Source: Armatimonadota bacterium
GTDB lineage: Bacteria; Sysuimicrobiota; Sysuimicrobiia; Sysuimicrobiales; Humicultoraceae
Length of the DNA: 64,000 nucleotides
Assembly: GCA_031459855.1 (NCBI GenBank)
Contig: JAVKHP010000001.1
Location: 540,059-604,058 of the forward strand
Direction of reading: 5' to 3'
Below the pieces are notes generated by a model. That model was given only the letters and a program-made list of their open reading frames with translations. It was not told the DNA's origin and ran no database searches. Positions 1 to 10,416 of this stretch are shown one piece after another. Position 1 is the stretch's first letter, and each line of letters begins with the position of its first letter. A program made the translations under genes and the position numbers.

Positions 1-807
1 GGGAACCCACCCTACGACGTGGTGATCGCCAACACCACCTGGGTCTCGGCCGTACGGCGGGAGGGGTTCTTCGAGAAGCTCACCGTGCAGAAGGTGCCCA
101 ACCTCGCCGACGTCTGGCCCGACCTCCGCTACAAGGACGACGTGGGCGTCATCACCCTGGTCGGGCCGTTGGGCATCGCGTACCGGACCGACGTGATCCA
201 GACCCCGCCCAAGAGCTGGAAGGACCTCTGGAAGCCCGAGTACAAGGGCAAGCTGGTCATCTACAGCATCGCCAACTCGGCGACGCCCATGTTCCTCATG
301 CTCATCTCGCGGATCTACACCGGTTCCGACACCAACATGGACGTCGCCTTCCAGAAGATCCAGGAGCTCAAGCCCTTCCGCCAGACCGACTTCTCGGGCG
401 ACATGGAGATCATCCTCACCCGCGGCGAGGCGGCCATCGGCATCCTGGACGCGCCGGCGGCGGCGCGGCTGAAGCGGCAGGGGGTGCCCATCGAGTGGGT
501 CTTCCCGCGGGAGGGCGTCTTCATGTTCGAGCAGGACACCAACGTGACCGCCGGCTCACGGGTCAAGGACCTGGCCTTCGCCTGGGTCAACTACTTCCTG
601 TCGGTACCGGTGCAGGAGAAGTGGGCGCGCCAGTACTTCTGGACGCCCGCCAACCGCAAGGTCAAGATCACGGGCGAGCTGGCCCAGGCGATCCCCGTGC
701 ACACCCAGGCCCAGATCCGGCAGATCATGAAGTGGGACTGGGACTGGGTCAACGCCGGCAACCGCGAGCGGATGATCGAGCGGTGGAACCGGGAGATCCT
801 CCGTTAG
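1..807 (+). CDS. ABC transporter substrate-binding protein, spermidine/putrescine (PotD) type, 5' partial
   Basis: The reading frame is open from the first base, so the N-terminus and signal peptide lie outside the window; about 268 residues are visible. The protein resembles the periplasmic PotD/AfuA-type solute-binding proteins (SBP family 1/8), with the typical stretches YRTDVIQTPPKSWKDLW and EYKGKLVIYS, and a C-terminal segment placing the ligand-binding hinge and closing helices. It is followed by an ATPase and two permeases on the same strand, so it is the binding component of a complete importer. The ligand may be a polyamine, an opine-like compound or another small organic molecule. 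The downstream hydantoinase/oxoprolinase genes suggest a nitrogenous cyclic amide, but that is inference. Confidence 0.85.
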   Translation, partial: GNPPYDVVIANTTWVSAVRREGFFEKLTVQKVPNLADVWPDLRYKDDVGVITLVGPLGIAYRTDVIQTPPKSWKDLWKPEYKGKLVIYSIANSATPMFLMLISRIYTGSDTNMDVAFQKIQELKPFRQTDFSGDMEIILTRGEAAIGILDAPAAARLKRQGVPIEWVFPREGVFMFEQDTNVTAGSRVKDLAFAWVNYFLSVPVQEKWARQYFWTPANRKVKITGELAQAIPVHTQAQIRQIMKWDWDWVNAGNRERMIERWNREILR

Positions 808-875
808 TGTAGCGCCGGGAGGTCCGGGCCTGACCTGACGAAACGGGCCGGGGTGAGATCGCTGGGAGCGCACCG

Positions 876-1928
<1,053 letters not shown>

Positions 1929-1933
1929 CGCCA

Positions 1934-2830
1934 ATGGCCCGCGTGGCGACCACCGTCCTCCGTCCGCTCCCGCAGCCGGCCCGGCGCCGGGGTGCGTGGA
2001 ACGGCCTGCTGATCGCCCCGACGCTCCTCTTCCTGCTGGCGTTCTTCGTCGTGCCCTACGCCAACATGGTCTACATGAGCGTCCTGTACAAGCCGCCGGA
2101 CGGCCCCTACCTGCGGGTCTTCACGCTCGACAACTACGCGCAGGCCTTGGGCGACCCATTCTACTGGCGGATCCTGGCCAACACGTTCTGGTACGCCCTG
2201 CTCACCACCGCCGTCACCCTGGTGCTGGGCTACCCCGTGGCCTACTACATCGCGCGGGCGCCGACCCGGCGGCGGGGGTGGCTGCTCACGCTGCTCATCG
2301 CGCCGTTGCTGGTCGGGGTGGTGATCCGCAGTTTCGGCTGGATGATCATCCTGGGGCGCGTGGGGCTGATCAACACCGTCGTGCGCTGGCTGGGTGGGCC
2401 GGAGCTGCCGCTGATGTACAACGTCTTCGGCATCATCGTGGGCCTGGTGCACGTCTACCTGCCGTTCATGGCCCTGTCGATCGCCGGCGCGCTGCAGAAC
2501 ATCCCGCCCGACCTCGAGCGCGCGGCGCGCTCCCTGGGCGCCTCGCCGTGGGTGACGTTTTGGCGGGTGACGTGGCCCCTGTCGCTGCCGGGAGTGTTCG
2601 CCGGCACGCTGCTGGTCTACGTGCTGGCGGTCAGCTCCTACGTGATCCCGATCCTCCTGGGCGGCAACAACGTGCTGGTCATGCCGATCATCATCGTGCA
2701 GAAGCTGCTGGACGCCTTCAACTGGCCGTTGGGCTCGGCGCTCTCCATGGTGCTGTTCGGGCTCACCGCGCTTGGGGTCTGGGGGTACGTCAAGCTGATG
2801 AACCGCATGCTCCGATGGACGACACCCTAG
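1934..2830 (+). CDS. ABC transporter permease, PotB type
   Basis: This is a 298-residue inner-membrane permease of the spermidine/putrescine-type importer. Hydrophobic segments are visible from about residue 20 (LLIAPTLLFLLAFFVVPY) onward, about six in all. The cytoplasmic EAA-loop motif (ERAARSLGASPWVTFWRV), which docks on the ATPase, lies near residues 195-212. The ATG at 1934 was chosen because it directly follows the ATPase stop; the frame stays open much further upstream but only antisense-like, arginine/proline-rich sequence lies there. It pairs with the next permease as a heterodimer. Confidence 0.9.
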   Translation: MARVATTVLRPLPQPARRRGAWNGLLIAPTLLFLLAFFVVPYANMVYMSVLYKPPDGPYLRVFTLDNYAQALGDPFYWRILANTFWYALLTTAVTLVLGYPVAYYIARAPTRRRGWLLTLLIAPLLVGVVIRSFGWMIILGRVGLINTVVRWLGGPELPLMYNVFGIIVGLVHVYLPFMALSIAGALQNIPPDLERAARSLGASPWVTFWRVTWPLSLPGVFAGTLLVYVLAVSSYVIPILLGGNNVLVMPIIIVQKLLDAFNWPLGSALSMVLFGLTALGVWGYVKLMNRMLRWTTP

Positions 2831-3672
2831 CCCTCCCGGCCGCAGCCGCCGCCCGGCGGTCTCCGCGGCCGCCGGCGGGCCGCGCGTGGCTGTTGCCGCT
2901 GGTCGTGGGGGCGATCTACGTCTTCCTGCTGGCGCCCATCGTCATCGTGGTGCTGGCGGCGTTCAACAGCGGCGAGTACCTGCGCTTCCCGCCCGAGGGG
3001 TTCTCGCTGCGGTGGTTCGTCAAGGCCGCCCAGCACCAGCCGTTCGTCCGGGCGTTCGTCTACAGCCTCCGGCTGGCCGTCCTGGCCACCCTGGCCAGCA
3101 CCGTCCTGGGGACGATGGCCGCGCTGTTCGTCGTGCGCTACGCGCGGCGGGCGCGGGACCTGCTGCGGCTGCTCCTGGTGGCGCCGCTGCAGTTCCCGGC
3201 CATCCTCACCGGGATCGCCCTGTTGATCTTCTTCTACGCCACCGGGCTGGGCACGCGCGGCATGCGGGCGCTGCTCGTCGGCCACACGCTGGTGGCGCTC
3301 CCGTACGTCTTCCTCACGGTCTCGACGGTGCTGGTGGGATTCGACCGATCGCTGGAGGAGGCGGCGCGGTCGCTGGGCGCGGGCCCCCTGGTCACGTTCT
3401 GGCGCATCACGCTGCCCCTGATCAAAGGGGGGCTGATCTCGGGCGCGCTGTTCGCCTTCATCACCTCGTTCGACCAGTTCCCGATCTCGCTGCTCCTCAT
3501 CAGCGTGGGGAACACCACCCTGCCCATCCAGCTGTTCGACTACCTGCGGTTCTCCTTCGACCCGGCCGCCGCGGCGGTGTCGACGGTCAGCATCGTGCTC
3601 AGCGTGATCATCGTCGTCCTGATCGAACGGCTGGTGGGGCTGGAGTCCATCTACTGGGGCGGGCCGCGGTAG
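2815..3672 (+). CDS. ABC transporter permease, PotC type
   Basis: This is the second permease subunit, about 285 residues, with the family pattern: an N-terminal membrane segment (VVGAIYVFLLAPIVIVVLAA), a short FNSGEYLRFP periplasmic stretch and an EAA loop (EEAARSLGAGPLVTFWRI) around residues 181-198. Its ATG at 2815 lies inside the end of the preceding permease gene, overlapping by 16 bp, which points to translational coupling. The stop is followed 10 bp later by the hydantoinase A start, so transport and catabolic genes are probably co-transcribed. Confidence 0.9.
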   Translation: MDDTLALPAAAAARRSPRPPAGRAWLLPLVVGAIYVFLLAPIVIVVLAAFNSGEYLRFPPEGFSLRWFVKAAQHQPFVRAFVYSLRLAVLATLASTVLGTMAALFVVRYARRARDLLRLLLVAPLQFPAILTGIALLIFFYATGLGTRGMRALLVGHTLVALPYVFLTVSTVLVGFDRSLEEAARSLGAGPLVTFWRITLPLIKGGLISGALFAFITSFDQFPISLLLISVGNTTLPIQLFDYLRFSFDPAAAAVSTVSIVLSVIIVVLIERLVGLESIYWGGPR

Positions 3673-3682
3673 GGGAACGTCC

Positions 3683-5770
3683 ATGACGGCACGGTACCGG
3701 CTCGCCGTCGACATCGGCGGCACGTTCACCGACCTCGTCCTCCACGACGCCGCCACCGGACGGCTGGCGGTCCACAAGGTCCTGACCACGCCCGAGGATC
3801 CCGCCGAGGGGGCGCTGCGCGGTCTGGATGCGCTCTGCGCCCAGGCGGAGGTGCCCTTGGCCGAGGTGGGCCTGCTGGTGCACGGCACGACGCTGGTCAC
3901 CAACGCCATCATCGAGCGTCGCGGCGCCCCCACCGGCCTGCTGTGCACCCGCGGCTTCCGCGACGTGCTGGAGATCGGCCGCGAGCAGCGCTACGACATC
4001 TACGACCTGTTCCTGCGCTACCCCGACCCGCTGGTGCCGCGCCGCTGGCGCCTGGAGGTCGACGAGCGGTGCAGCCGCGACGGCACCGTGCTGCGGCCGC
4101 TGGACCTGGAGCAGGTGCGTGCCGCCACCCGCGCGCTGGTCGCCCAGGGCGTGCGGGCGCTGGCGGTGGTCTTCCTCCACGCGTACCGCAACCCCGCCCA
4201 CGAGCAGGCAGCGCGCGACCTGGTGCGCGCCGAGTTCCCCGACCTCGCCGTCTCGATCAGCAGCGACGTGGCCCCCGAGATCCGGGAGTACGAGCGCACG
4301 TGCACTACCGTCGCCAACGCCTACGTCCAACCCCTGGTCGCGCGCTACCTGGACCGGCTCGAGGCGGCCGTCGCCGCGCGCGGCTTTCGCGGGCGCTTCT
4401 TCCTGATGCAGTCCTCGGGCGGCCTGCTCGCCCCTGAGGCCGCCCGCCGGTACCCGATCCGGCTGCTGGAGTCCGGACCCGCCGGCGGCGCGCTGGTCGC
4501 GGCGTTCTTCGGCGCCCGCGCGGGTCGCCCGACGGTGGTGGCGTTCGACATGGGCGGCACCACTGCCAAGATCGCGCTGGTGCGCGATGGACGGCCCGAC
4601 GTGCGGCCCATGATCGAGGCCGCGCGGGTCCACCGGTTCAAGCGCGGCTCGGGCATCCCGATCACGATCCCCGTGGTGGACATGATCGAGATCGGCGCGG
4701 GTGGCGGCTCCCTGGTGCGGATCGACGCGCTGGGCCTGCTCAAGGTCGGGCCCGACAGCGCCGGGGCCGTGCCCGGACCGGCCTGCTACGGCTTCGGCGG
4801 CCGCGAGGCGACCGTCACCGACGCGTGCCTGGCGCTGGGGTACTTCGATCCGCACTACTTCCTCGGCGGCGCCATGGCCCTGGACGCCGCGGCGGCCCAC
4901 GCGGCCCTGGCCCGCGCCGGCGCGCCCCTGGAGCTCGACGCCGTGCAGACCGCCTGGGGCGCTTACAGCATCGCGTGCGAAGCCATGGCCGCCGCTGCCC
5001 GCGTGCATCTCATCGAGCGGGGCGAAGACCCGCGCCGGTTCACGCTCATGGCGTTCGGGGGCGCGGGGCCCGCCCACGCGGCGCGCGTGGCCCGCATTTT
5101 GGGGATACGCGACGTCGTGGTGCCGCCAGCCCCGGGCGTGGCGTCGGCGATCGGTTTCCTCGTGGCGCCTGCCAGCGTGGAGCTCGCCCGGTCCCTGCCC
5201 GGCGAGCTGGAGACCCTCGACTGGCAGGCGGTGGATGCGCTGCTGGCCGACCTGGAGGCCCGCGGCCGGCAGGTCCTGGCCGAGGCGGGCGTGGCCGCCG
5301 GGCACGTCCAGGTCGAGCGCCGCGCCGAGATGCGCTTCGCCGGCCAGTTCCACGACATCGCCGTCCCGCTGCCCGCGGGCGCGCTGGCCGCCGGCGGCGC
5401 CGCCGCCCTGCAGCAGCGGTTCGCAGACGCGTATCGCGCGCTGTACGGCCACGTGCTGGACGGCTACCGCGTCCAGGCCCTGAACTGGCGGGTGCTGGTC
5501 ACGGGGCAGCGGCCCGAGGCCGCGCTGCTGGCGGCGTGGACGCCGACCGGGGGCCCACCGCAGAAGGGGGTGCGGCGGGCGTACTTCCCCGAGCGCGGCG
5601 GCTTCGTGGAGGTGCCCGTGTTCGAGCGCGCCCGCCTGCCCGTGGGCGCGGTCGTGGTCGGGCCGGCCATCGTCGAGGAACGCGAGGCCACCACGGTCGT
5701 CGGGCCGGAGGACCGGCTTACCGTCGACCGCCACGGCAACCTCATCATCGCCATCGGCGCTGCGTCGTGA
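3683..5770 (+). CDS. hyuA: Hydantoinase/oxoprolinase subunit A (HyuA family)
   Basis: This 695-residue protein belongs to the ATP-dependent hydantoinase/5-oxoprolinase/acetone carboxylase superfamily. The N-terminal actin-like fold is marked by DIGGTFTD at residues 10-17, and a second phosphate-binding stretch FDMGGTTAKI lies near residues 289-298. Family members use ATP to open cyclic amides (5-oxoproline, N-methylhydantoin) or, in related enzymes, to carboxylate ketones. It is followed by subunit B after a 73-bp gap and preceded by a complete ABC importer, which suggests that the imported solute is its substrate. The exact substrate cannot be read from sequence. Confidence 0.9.
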   Translation: MTARYRLAVDIGGTFTDLVLHDAATGRLAVHKVLTTPEDPAEGALRGLDALCAQAEVPLAEVGLLVHGTTLVTNAIIERRGAPTGLLCTRGFRDVLEIGREQRYDIYDLFLRYPDPLVPRRWRLEVDERCSRDGTVLRPLDLEQVRAATRALVAQGVRALAVVFLHAYRNPAHEQAARDLVRAEFPDLAVSISSDVAPEIREYERTCTTVANAYVQPLVARYLDRLEAAVAARGFRGRFFLMQSSGGLLAPEAARRYPIRLLESGPAGGALVAAFFGARAGRPTVVAFDMGGTTAKIALVRDGRPDVRPMIEAARVHRFKRGSGIPITIPVVDMIEIGAGGGSLVRIDALGLLKVGPDSAGAVPGPACYGFGGREATVTDACLALGYFDPHYFLGGAMALDAAAAHAALARAGAPLELDAVQTAWGAYSIACEAMAAAARVHLIERGEDPRRFTLMAFGGAGPAHAARVARILGIRDVVVPPAPGVASAIGFLVAPASVELARSLPGELETLDWQAVDALLADLEARGRQVLAEAGVAAGHVQVERRAEMRFAGQFHDIAVPLPAGALAAGGAAALQQRFADAYRALYGHVLDGYRVQALNWRVLVTGQRPEAALLAAWTPTGGPPQKGVRRAYFPERGGFVEVPVFERARLPVGAVVVGPAIVEEREATTVVGPEDRLTVDRHGNLIIAIGAAS

Positions 5771-5843
5771 GCACTCCGCCCGTTGTGTCCCAGCCCGGTA
5801 CCCGGCCGGTGGGTGCGCCCATCCTCACCATCGGAGCCCCAGC

Positions 5844-7526
5844 ATGAGCGTCGTCTTCGATCCCGTCACCCTGGAAGTGATGTGGAGCCGTCTGATCACC
5901 ATCGCCGAGGAGTGCTGGGTCACCATCTGGCGGACCGCCTTCTCGACCATCATCGGCGAGGCGCAGGACGTGGGGTGCGAGCTGTTCGACGCCGAGGCGC
6001 GTTCCATCGCCCACGCGCCGCGCTCGATGCCCGTCTTCAACCTGACCCTGCCCCTGGCGGTGCAAGCGATGCTGCGCCACGTCCCCCCGCACGACCTGCG
6101 CGAGGGCGACGTGCTCATCACCAACGACCCGTGGATCTGCGCCGGGCACCTGTTCGACCTGGCCGTGGTCATGCCGGTCTTCCACCGCGGCGCGCTGGTC
6201 GGCCTGGTGGGCACCATCGCCCACTGCTCCGACATCGGCGGTACCCGGGACCCGGAGCGCGTCCGCGAGATCTACGAGGAGGGGCTGCAGATCCCGCCGC
6301 TGCGGCTGTACGACGCGGGGCGCCTGAATCAGGACCTGGTCGCCGTCATCCGCGCCAACGTGCGGCGTCCGGAGATGGTGCTGGGCGACGTCCAGGCGCA
6401 GGTTTCGGCGTGCCACGTGGGCGCCGAGCGGCTGCGGGCGTTCCTGGACGAGTACGGGCTCGACCGGCTGACCCCGCTCGCCCACGAGGTGCAATCGCGC
6501 GCCGAGGCGGCCATGCGGGCGGCGATCCGCGCCGTGCCCGACGGCGTCTACCGCAGCGAGGTGACCATCGACGGCGTCGAGGGCCCGCTGCGGCTTCCCT
6601 GCGCCGTGGTGGTGGCGGGCGACGAGATCACCGTAGACTGGAGCGGTGCGCCCCCCCAGTCGCCGCGCGGCGGCGTGAACTGCACCTACACCTACACCGC
6701 CGCGCACACCGTCTACGCCCTGAAGTCCATCCTGACCCCGACCATCCCGTCCAACGCCGGCTGCTACCGCCCGCTGCACGTGCGGGCGCCGGAGGGCAGC
6801 ATCCTCAACTGCCGGCGGCCGGCGGCGGTCAACCAGCGCACCATGACCGGGTGGTTCTGCGGCCCCGCCATCTTCCGGGCCCTGGCGCCGGTGCTGCCGG
6901 ACGCGGTGCAGGCGTTCACCGGCCTGCCGTCGTATGCGGGCGCCTACGGCCGCGATGCCGCCGGCCGCACCTTCAACGACCACCTCCTGCTGGGCGGCGG
7001 CCAGGGCGCCAGCGCCCACGGCGACGGCAAGGCGGCCCTGCTCTACCCCACCTCGGCCGGGAACGTCTCGGTGGAGATGTTCGAGCAGCGCACCCCGCTC
7101 CTGGTCGAGGCCAAGGAGCTGATCCCCGACTCCGGCGGACCCGGCGCTCACCGCGGCGGGCTGGGGCAGCGGCTACGGCTGCGCAAGCTCTACGACGACG
7201 GCCTGCCGGTCTGGGTGGACGCCCACCCGATCGGCGCACGCGTGAGCCAGCCCGGACTGCACGGGGGCCTGGCCGGCCGGCGCGCGCGGTTTCGCATCAT
7301 CGAGGCGGGACGCGTTGTGGCCGAGCCCGAGTGGAGCGAGCTGGTGGAGCTGCGCTCGCCAGCGCAGGAGATCGTCCTCGAGACGGCCGGCGGCAGCGGC
7401 TACGGCGACCCGGCGCGACGACGCCCCGAGGACCTGGCGCACGACCTCCAGGAAGGCTACGTCACCGAGGCGGGGGCGGCGGCGTACGCGCCGCCCCCGC
7501 CCGACGCCCACGCCGCGGCTGGCTGA
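5844..7526 (+). CDS. hyuB: Hydantoinase/oxoprolinase subunit B (HyuB family)
   Basis: This 560-residue partner of the preceding subunit has the family hallmarks DPVTLEVMWSRL at the N-terminus, the metal-site region with ITNDPWICAGHLFDL (about residues 92-106) and a glycine-rich C-terminal part (LILGGGQG-like stretch LLGGGQGASAHGDG). HyuA and HyuB homologues form a heteromeric enzyme for ATP-dependent ring opening of cyclic amides. Length is normal for the family. A few alternative starts exist upstream, but the ATG at 5844 gives the conserved N-terminus directly. Confidence 0.9.
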   Translation: MSVVFDPVTLEVMWSRLITIAEECWVTIWRTAFSTIIGEAQDVGCELFDAEARSIAHAPRSMPVFNLTLPLAVQAMLRHVPPHDLREGDVLITNDPWICAGHLFDLAVVMPVFHRGALVGLVGTIAHCSDIGGTRDPERVREIYEEGLQIPPLRLYDAGRLNQDLVAVIRANVRRPEMVLGDVQAQVSACHVGAERLRAFLDEYGLDRLTPLAHEVQSRAEAAMRAAIRAVPDGVYRSEVTIDGVEGPLRLPCAVVVAGDEITVDWSGAPPQSPRGGVNCTYTYTAAHTVYALKSILTPTIPSNAGCYRPLHVRAPEGSILNCRRPAAVNQRTMTGWFCGPAIFRALAPVLPDAVQAFTGLPSYAGAYGRDAAGRTFNDHLLLGGGQGASAHGDGKAALLYPTSAGNVSVEMFEQRTPLLVEAKELIPDSGGPGAHRGGLGQRLRLRKLYDDGLPVWVDAHPIGARVSQPGLHGGLAGRRARFRIIEAGRVVAEPEWSELVELRSPAQEIVLETAGGSGYGDPARRRPEDLAHDLQEGYVTEAGAAAYAPPPPDAHAAAG

Positions 7527-7540
7527 TGCCGGGATGCGGC

Positions 7541-8056
7541 TTACGCCGACGCTTCCCGCCGGCGGAACATGAACGCCGAGTAGTCGAGGTTCTGCGCGGC
7601 CACCCCGAGCTGGCGCAGCATGGCCATGGCCTGGGCCCGGTGATGCACTTCGTGCAGCAGCATCTGGGTCACCAGGTCGGCCTTGGTGGCCGTGATCCAC
7701 ACGACGGGCTGGCCGGGCCGCGCGAACTGGTACGTGACCTCCGTCGCCCAGTCGGTGATGCCCGCCAGCAGCGCCCGCGTGCGCGGGGCCATCTCGGTCC
7801 AGAAGCGTTCCAGGTCGGCGAAGGCGGGCAGCCGGTCCTCCCGCACCGGCCACTGGTCCGGTGGCGGCAACGGTTCCCCGCGCAGGCGATGGCCGTAGGC
7901 CCATTCGCCCCGGGCCATCTCCACCAGCGTGGCGCGCAGGCTCTTCATCCCGAAGGGGAACTCCCGGGTGTACTGCTCCTGGCCCAACGGCCGCACCCAG
8001 TCGAAGAGCCGCGCCCGCGCCTGGGTGAGGTAGTCGTAGATGCGAACCGGATCCAT
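7541..8056 (-). CDS. DinB-family (YfiT-like) putative metalloprotein
   Basis: This 171-residue protein has the DinB four-helix-bundle pattern, with histidines placed for a metal site: H56 (WAYGHRLR) and H135/H139 in LLHEVHHRAQ. DinB relatives include thiol transferases that use bacillithiol or mycothiol and proteins of unknown activity. The start was placed at the ATG at 8056 because it follows a strong AAGGAGGG ribosome site; an upstream ATG would add 15 poorly conserved residues. It converges on hyuB with only 14 bp between the stops. Function beyond the family is not known. Confidence 0.8.
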   Translation of the reverse strand: MDPVRIYDYLTQARARLFDWVRPLGQEQYTREFPFGMKSLRATLVEMARGEWAYGHRLRGEPLPPPDQWPVREDRLPAFADLERFWTEMAPRTRALLAGITDWATEVTYQFARPGQPVVWITATKADLVTQMLLHEVHHRAQAMAMLRQLGVAAQNLDYSAFMFRRREASA

Positions 8057-8097
8057 CGTGCCCTCCTTCTCGTGTGGCGGTGTCGACGTGCGAAGCG

Positions 8098-8154
8098 TCA
8101 TGGCAGCAGATAGTCCTCCACGGTGAACCGGCGTCGCAGGAGCGGAGTGATCAT
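8098..8154 (-). pseudogene. 18-codon remnant resembling the start of a Uma2-family endonuclease
   Basis: A small frame begins ATG at 8154 behind a good ribosome site (AAAGGGGTGGG) and reads MITPLLRRRFTVEDYLLP before a TGA. RRFTVEDY is the characteristic N-terminal opening of Uma2 (DUF820) restriction-like proteins, which are normally about 190 residues. Nothing resembling the rest of the family follows. It may be the 5' stub left by a deletion, or a chance short frame. The identification rests on about 10 residues. Confidence 0.35.
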
Positions 8155-8204
8155 CCCACCCCTTTCATCGGCCCAGTCGTCCCCTGATGTGCAGTATAGC
8201 CCTT

Positions 8205-9113
8205 CTACCGCACTCCCCGCAGCCGCGCGTCCAGCACGTCGCGGAGGCCGTCCCCCAGGAAGTTGAAGCCCATCACCGCGGTGAAGATCGCCAGGCCGGG
8301 GAACGTCCCCACCCACCACTCGAAGAACTTCTGCCGGCCGGCGGCCACCATGGCGCCCCACTCGGGCGCTGGCGGCGTGGCGCCCAGCCCCACGAAGGAC
8401 AGGGCAGCGGCGATGATCATGACGTTGCCGACGTCCAGGCTGGCCTTCACGAGCGCCAGGGGGAAGATGTTGGGAGCGATGTGCCGGCCGAGGATTCGGG
8501 CGTCGGACGCCCCCAACGCGCGCGCGGCCGCCACGTACTCCATCTCGCGGAGACTCAAGACCTGTCCGCGCACGATGCGGGCATACTCGGGCCACAGCAC
8601 CAGCACCATGGCCAGCAGCGCGTTGCGCAGCCCGGGCCCCAGCGCGGCGGTGATGGCCATGGCCAGGATGAGCGAGGGGAAGGCCAGGACGGCGTCGCTC
8701 GTCCGCATCAGGGCGTCGTCGACGACCCCCCCAGCGTAGCCGCTCACCGCACCCAGCACGGTACCCAGCAGGGCGGTGAGCGCCACCACGCCGAGCGCCG
8801 TGGGGATGGACAGGCGCGCGCCGAAGAGCACGCGGCTCAGCACGTCACGGCCCAGCTCGTCCGTGCCCAGCGGGTAGCGCGCCGACGGCGGCGACAGGCG
8901 GTCGGCCAGGTGCTGCTCTGTGGGCGAGTGGGGCGCCAGCCAGGGGGCGCACACCGCCACCAGCGCCCACAGCCCGACCACCGCCAGGCCCAGCATCGCC
9001 GCGCGGCTGCGCCGGAGCTCACGCCACACGTCCACGCCACCCCGCAGACTCCGGCCGCGCGCGCGGCCGGGACCATCGCGCTCCTGCGGGTCTCTCACGC
9101 CCCATGGCCCCAC
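8205..9113 (-). CDS. Peptide/nickel-type ABC transporter permease (DppC/OppC family)
   Basis: This permease of about 300 residues is the second membrane subunit of the family 5-type importer encoded just upstream. The periplasmic signature LSPPSARYPLGTDELGRDVLSR after the first membrane helix is diagnostic for DppC-like proteins, and the EAA-type loop (EYVAAARALGASDARIL) is present. The N-terminus is uncertain: ATG at 9113 gives a basic leader, while GTG codons at 9032 or 9026 would start nearer the conserved WRELRRSRAAMLG. No ATPase gene follows, so the ATP-binding subunits must be encoded elsewhere. Confidence 0.87.
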   Translation of the reverse strand: MGPWGVRDPQERDGPGRARGRSLRGGVDVWRELRRSRAAMLGLAVVGLWALVAVCAPWLAPHSPTEQHLADRLSPPSARYPLGTDELGRDVLSRVLFGARLSIPTALGVVALTALLGTVLGAVSGYAGGVVDDALMRTSDAVLAFPSLILAMAITAALGPGLRNALLAMVLVLWPEYARIVRGQVLSLREMEYVAAARALGASDARILGRHIAPNIFPLALVKASLDVGNVMIIAAALSFVGLGATPPAPEWGAMVAAGRQKFFEWWVGTFPGLAIFTAVMGFNFLGDGLRDVLDARLRGVR

Positions 9114-9183
9114 CCCGAGGACCGCCGCACCGCGCCGCGCGCGCCCTGGCCGTCCGCGTCGGGCCCTCGTGCGGCCGGCGCAT

Positions 9184-10206
9184 CTAGCCGAGCCGGATCC
9201 GCGGGTCCAGCAGCCCGTAGGCGAGGTCGACCAGGAAGCTCACGCTCACGTAGACCACGGCCACGAAGAGCGTCACGCCCATGATCGCCGGGAAGTCCAG
9301 TTTGCTGGCCGCGTCCACCGCGTAGCGGCCGATCCCTGGCCAGGCGAAGATCGTCTCGGTCATCACCGCGCCGGCCATCAGGTTGCCGAAGGCCAGCCCG
9401 ACCACGGTGACCGTGGGGATCAGCGCGTTGCGCAGCGCGTGGCGCCCGATCACCGCGCGCTCCGGCAGCCCCTTGGCGCGGGCCGTGCGGACGTAGTCCT
9501 GGGCGAGCACCTCGAGCACGCTGGACCGGGTGATGCGCGTGATCGTCCCCATGACGTAGGCGCCCAACACCAGCGCGGGCAGCGCCAGGTGGTGCAGTGC
9601 ATCGGCCAGGGCGTCCCACCGCCCGCGCACCAGGCTATCGACGACCAGCAGCCCGGTGAGCGGCTCCGGCGGGACGAGCTGCGGGTCCAGCCGGCCGGGC
9701 CCGGGCGCCAGCCGCAGCCGGTAGTAGAAGACGGCCAGCGCCAGGAGGCCCAGCCAGAAGACCGGCATCGAGACGCCCACCAGCGACCCCACGCGCGCCA
9801 CGTGGTCGGCCGCACGGTCGCGGTGCACCGCGGCCAGCACGCCCAGCGGCAGCCCGACCACCACCGCGACCACGATGGCGGCCACCGCCAGCTCGACGGT
9901 GGCGGGGACGAACGCCTTGAGATCGTCGAGCACCGGCTGCTGGGTCGCGATGGACGTCCCCAGGTCGCCTTGCAGCAGGTTGCCCACGTAGGTGAGGTAC
10001 CGGAGGTGCGGCGGTTGGTCCAGACCCCAGCGGGCGCGGTAGGCGCGCACGATCTCGGGGTTGGCCATCGCCCGCTCCGACAGCACCATGGCCAGCGGGT
10101 CGGCCGGGATCAGGTACGTGAGGACGAAGCCCAGCAGCGTGACCAGGAACAGGACGGGCACCGTGACGAGCACCCGGCGCACCACGAACCGCCAGAAGCT
10201 GCTCAC
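9184..10206 (-). CDS. Peptide/nickel-type ABC transporter permease (DppB/OppB family)
   Basis: This 340-residue first permease opens with the family's usual MSSFWRFVVRRVLVTVPVLF membrane segment and continues with the LTYLIPADPLA motif. A further five or so membrane helices and the cytoplasmic loop VRTARAKGLPERAVIGRHAL follow. It lies 210 bp after the binding-protein gene and 70 bp before the second permease. Together these make the membrane and binding parts of a dipeptide/oligopeptide/nickel-type importer. Confidence 0.9.
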   Translation of the reverse strand: MSSFWRFVVRRVLVTVPVLFLVTLLGFVLTYLIPADPLAMVLSERAMANPEIVRAYRARWGLDQPPHLRYLTYVGNLLQGDLGTSIATQQPVLDDLKAFVPATVELAVAAIVVAVVVGLPLGVLAAVHRDRAADHVARVGSLVGVSMPVFWLGLLALAVFYYRLRLAPGPGRLDPQLVPPEPLTGLLVVDSLVRGRWDALADALHHLALPALVLGAYVMGTITRITRSSVLEVLAQDYVRTARAKGLPERAVIGRHALRNALIPTVTVVGLAFGNLMAGAVMTETIFAWPGIGRYAVDAASKLDFPAIMGVTLFVAVVYVSVSFLVDLAYGLLDPRIRLG

Positions 10207-10416
10207 CCGGCGCCACCCTGCCCCGCGCGTGTTGCGCCGCTACCGCACGTCTGTGCCCGCGCGGCTGTCTGCCACGGCCATCCGGTCCGCAGCACGTCCT
10301 CCCGCTGCGCCGCCGGCCCCGGAGACCGCGGCCGGGGCCGCGAGAGACGCGCCCCCGCTGGCCCGCGGGTGGCTGGGACTGCTCAGCCCGGGCCGTCGAC
10401 CGCGGCGCACGTCCGC

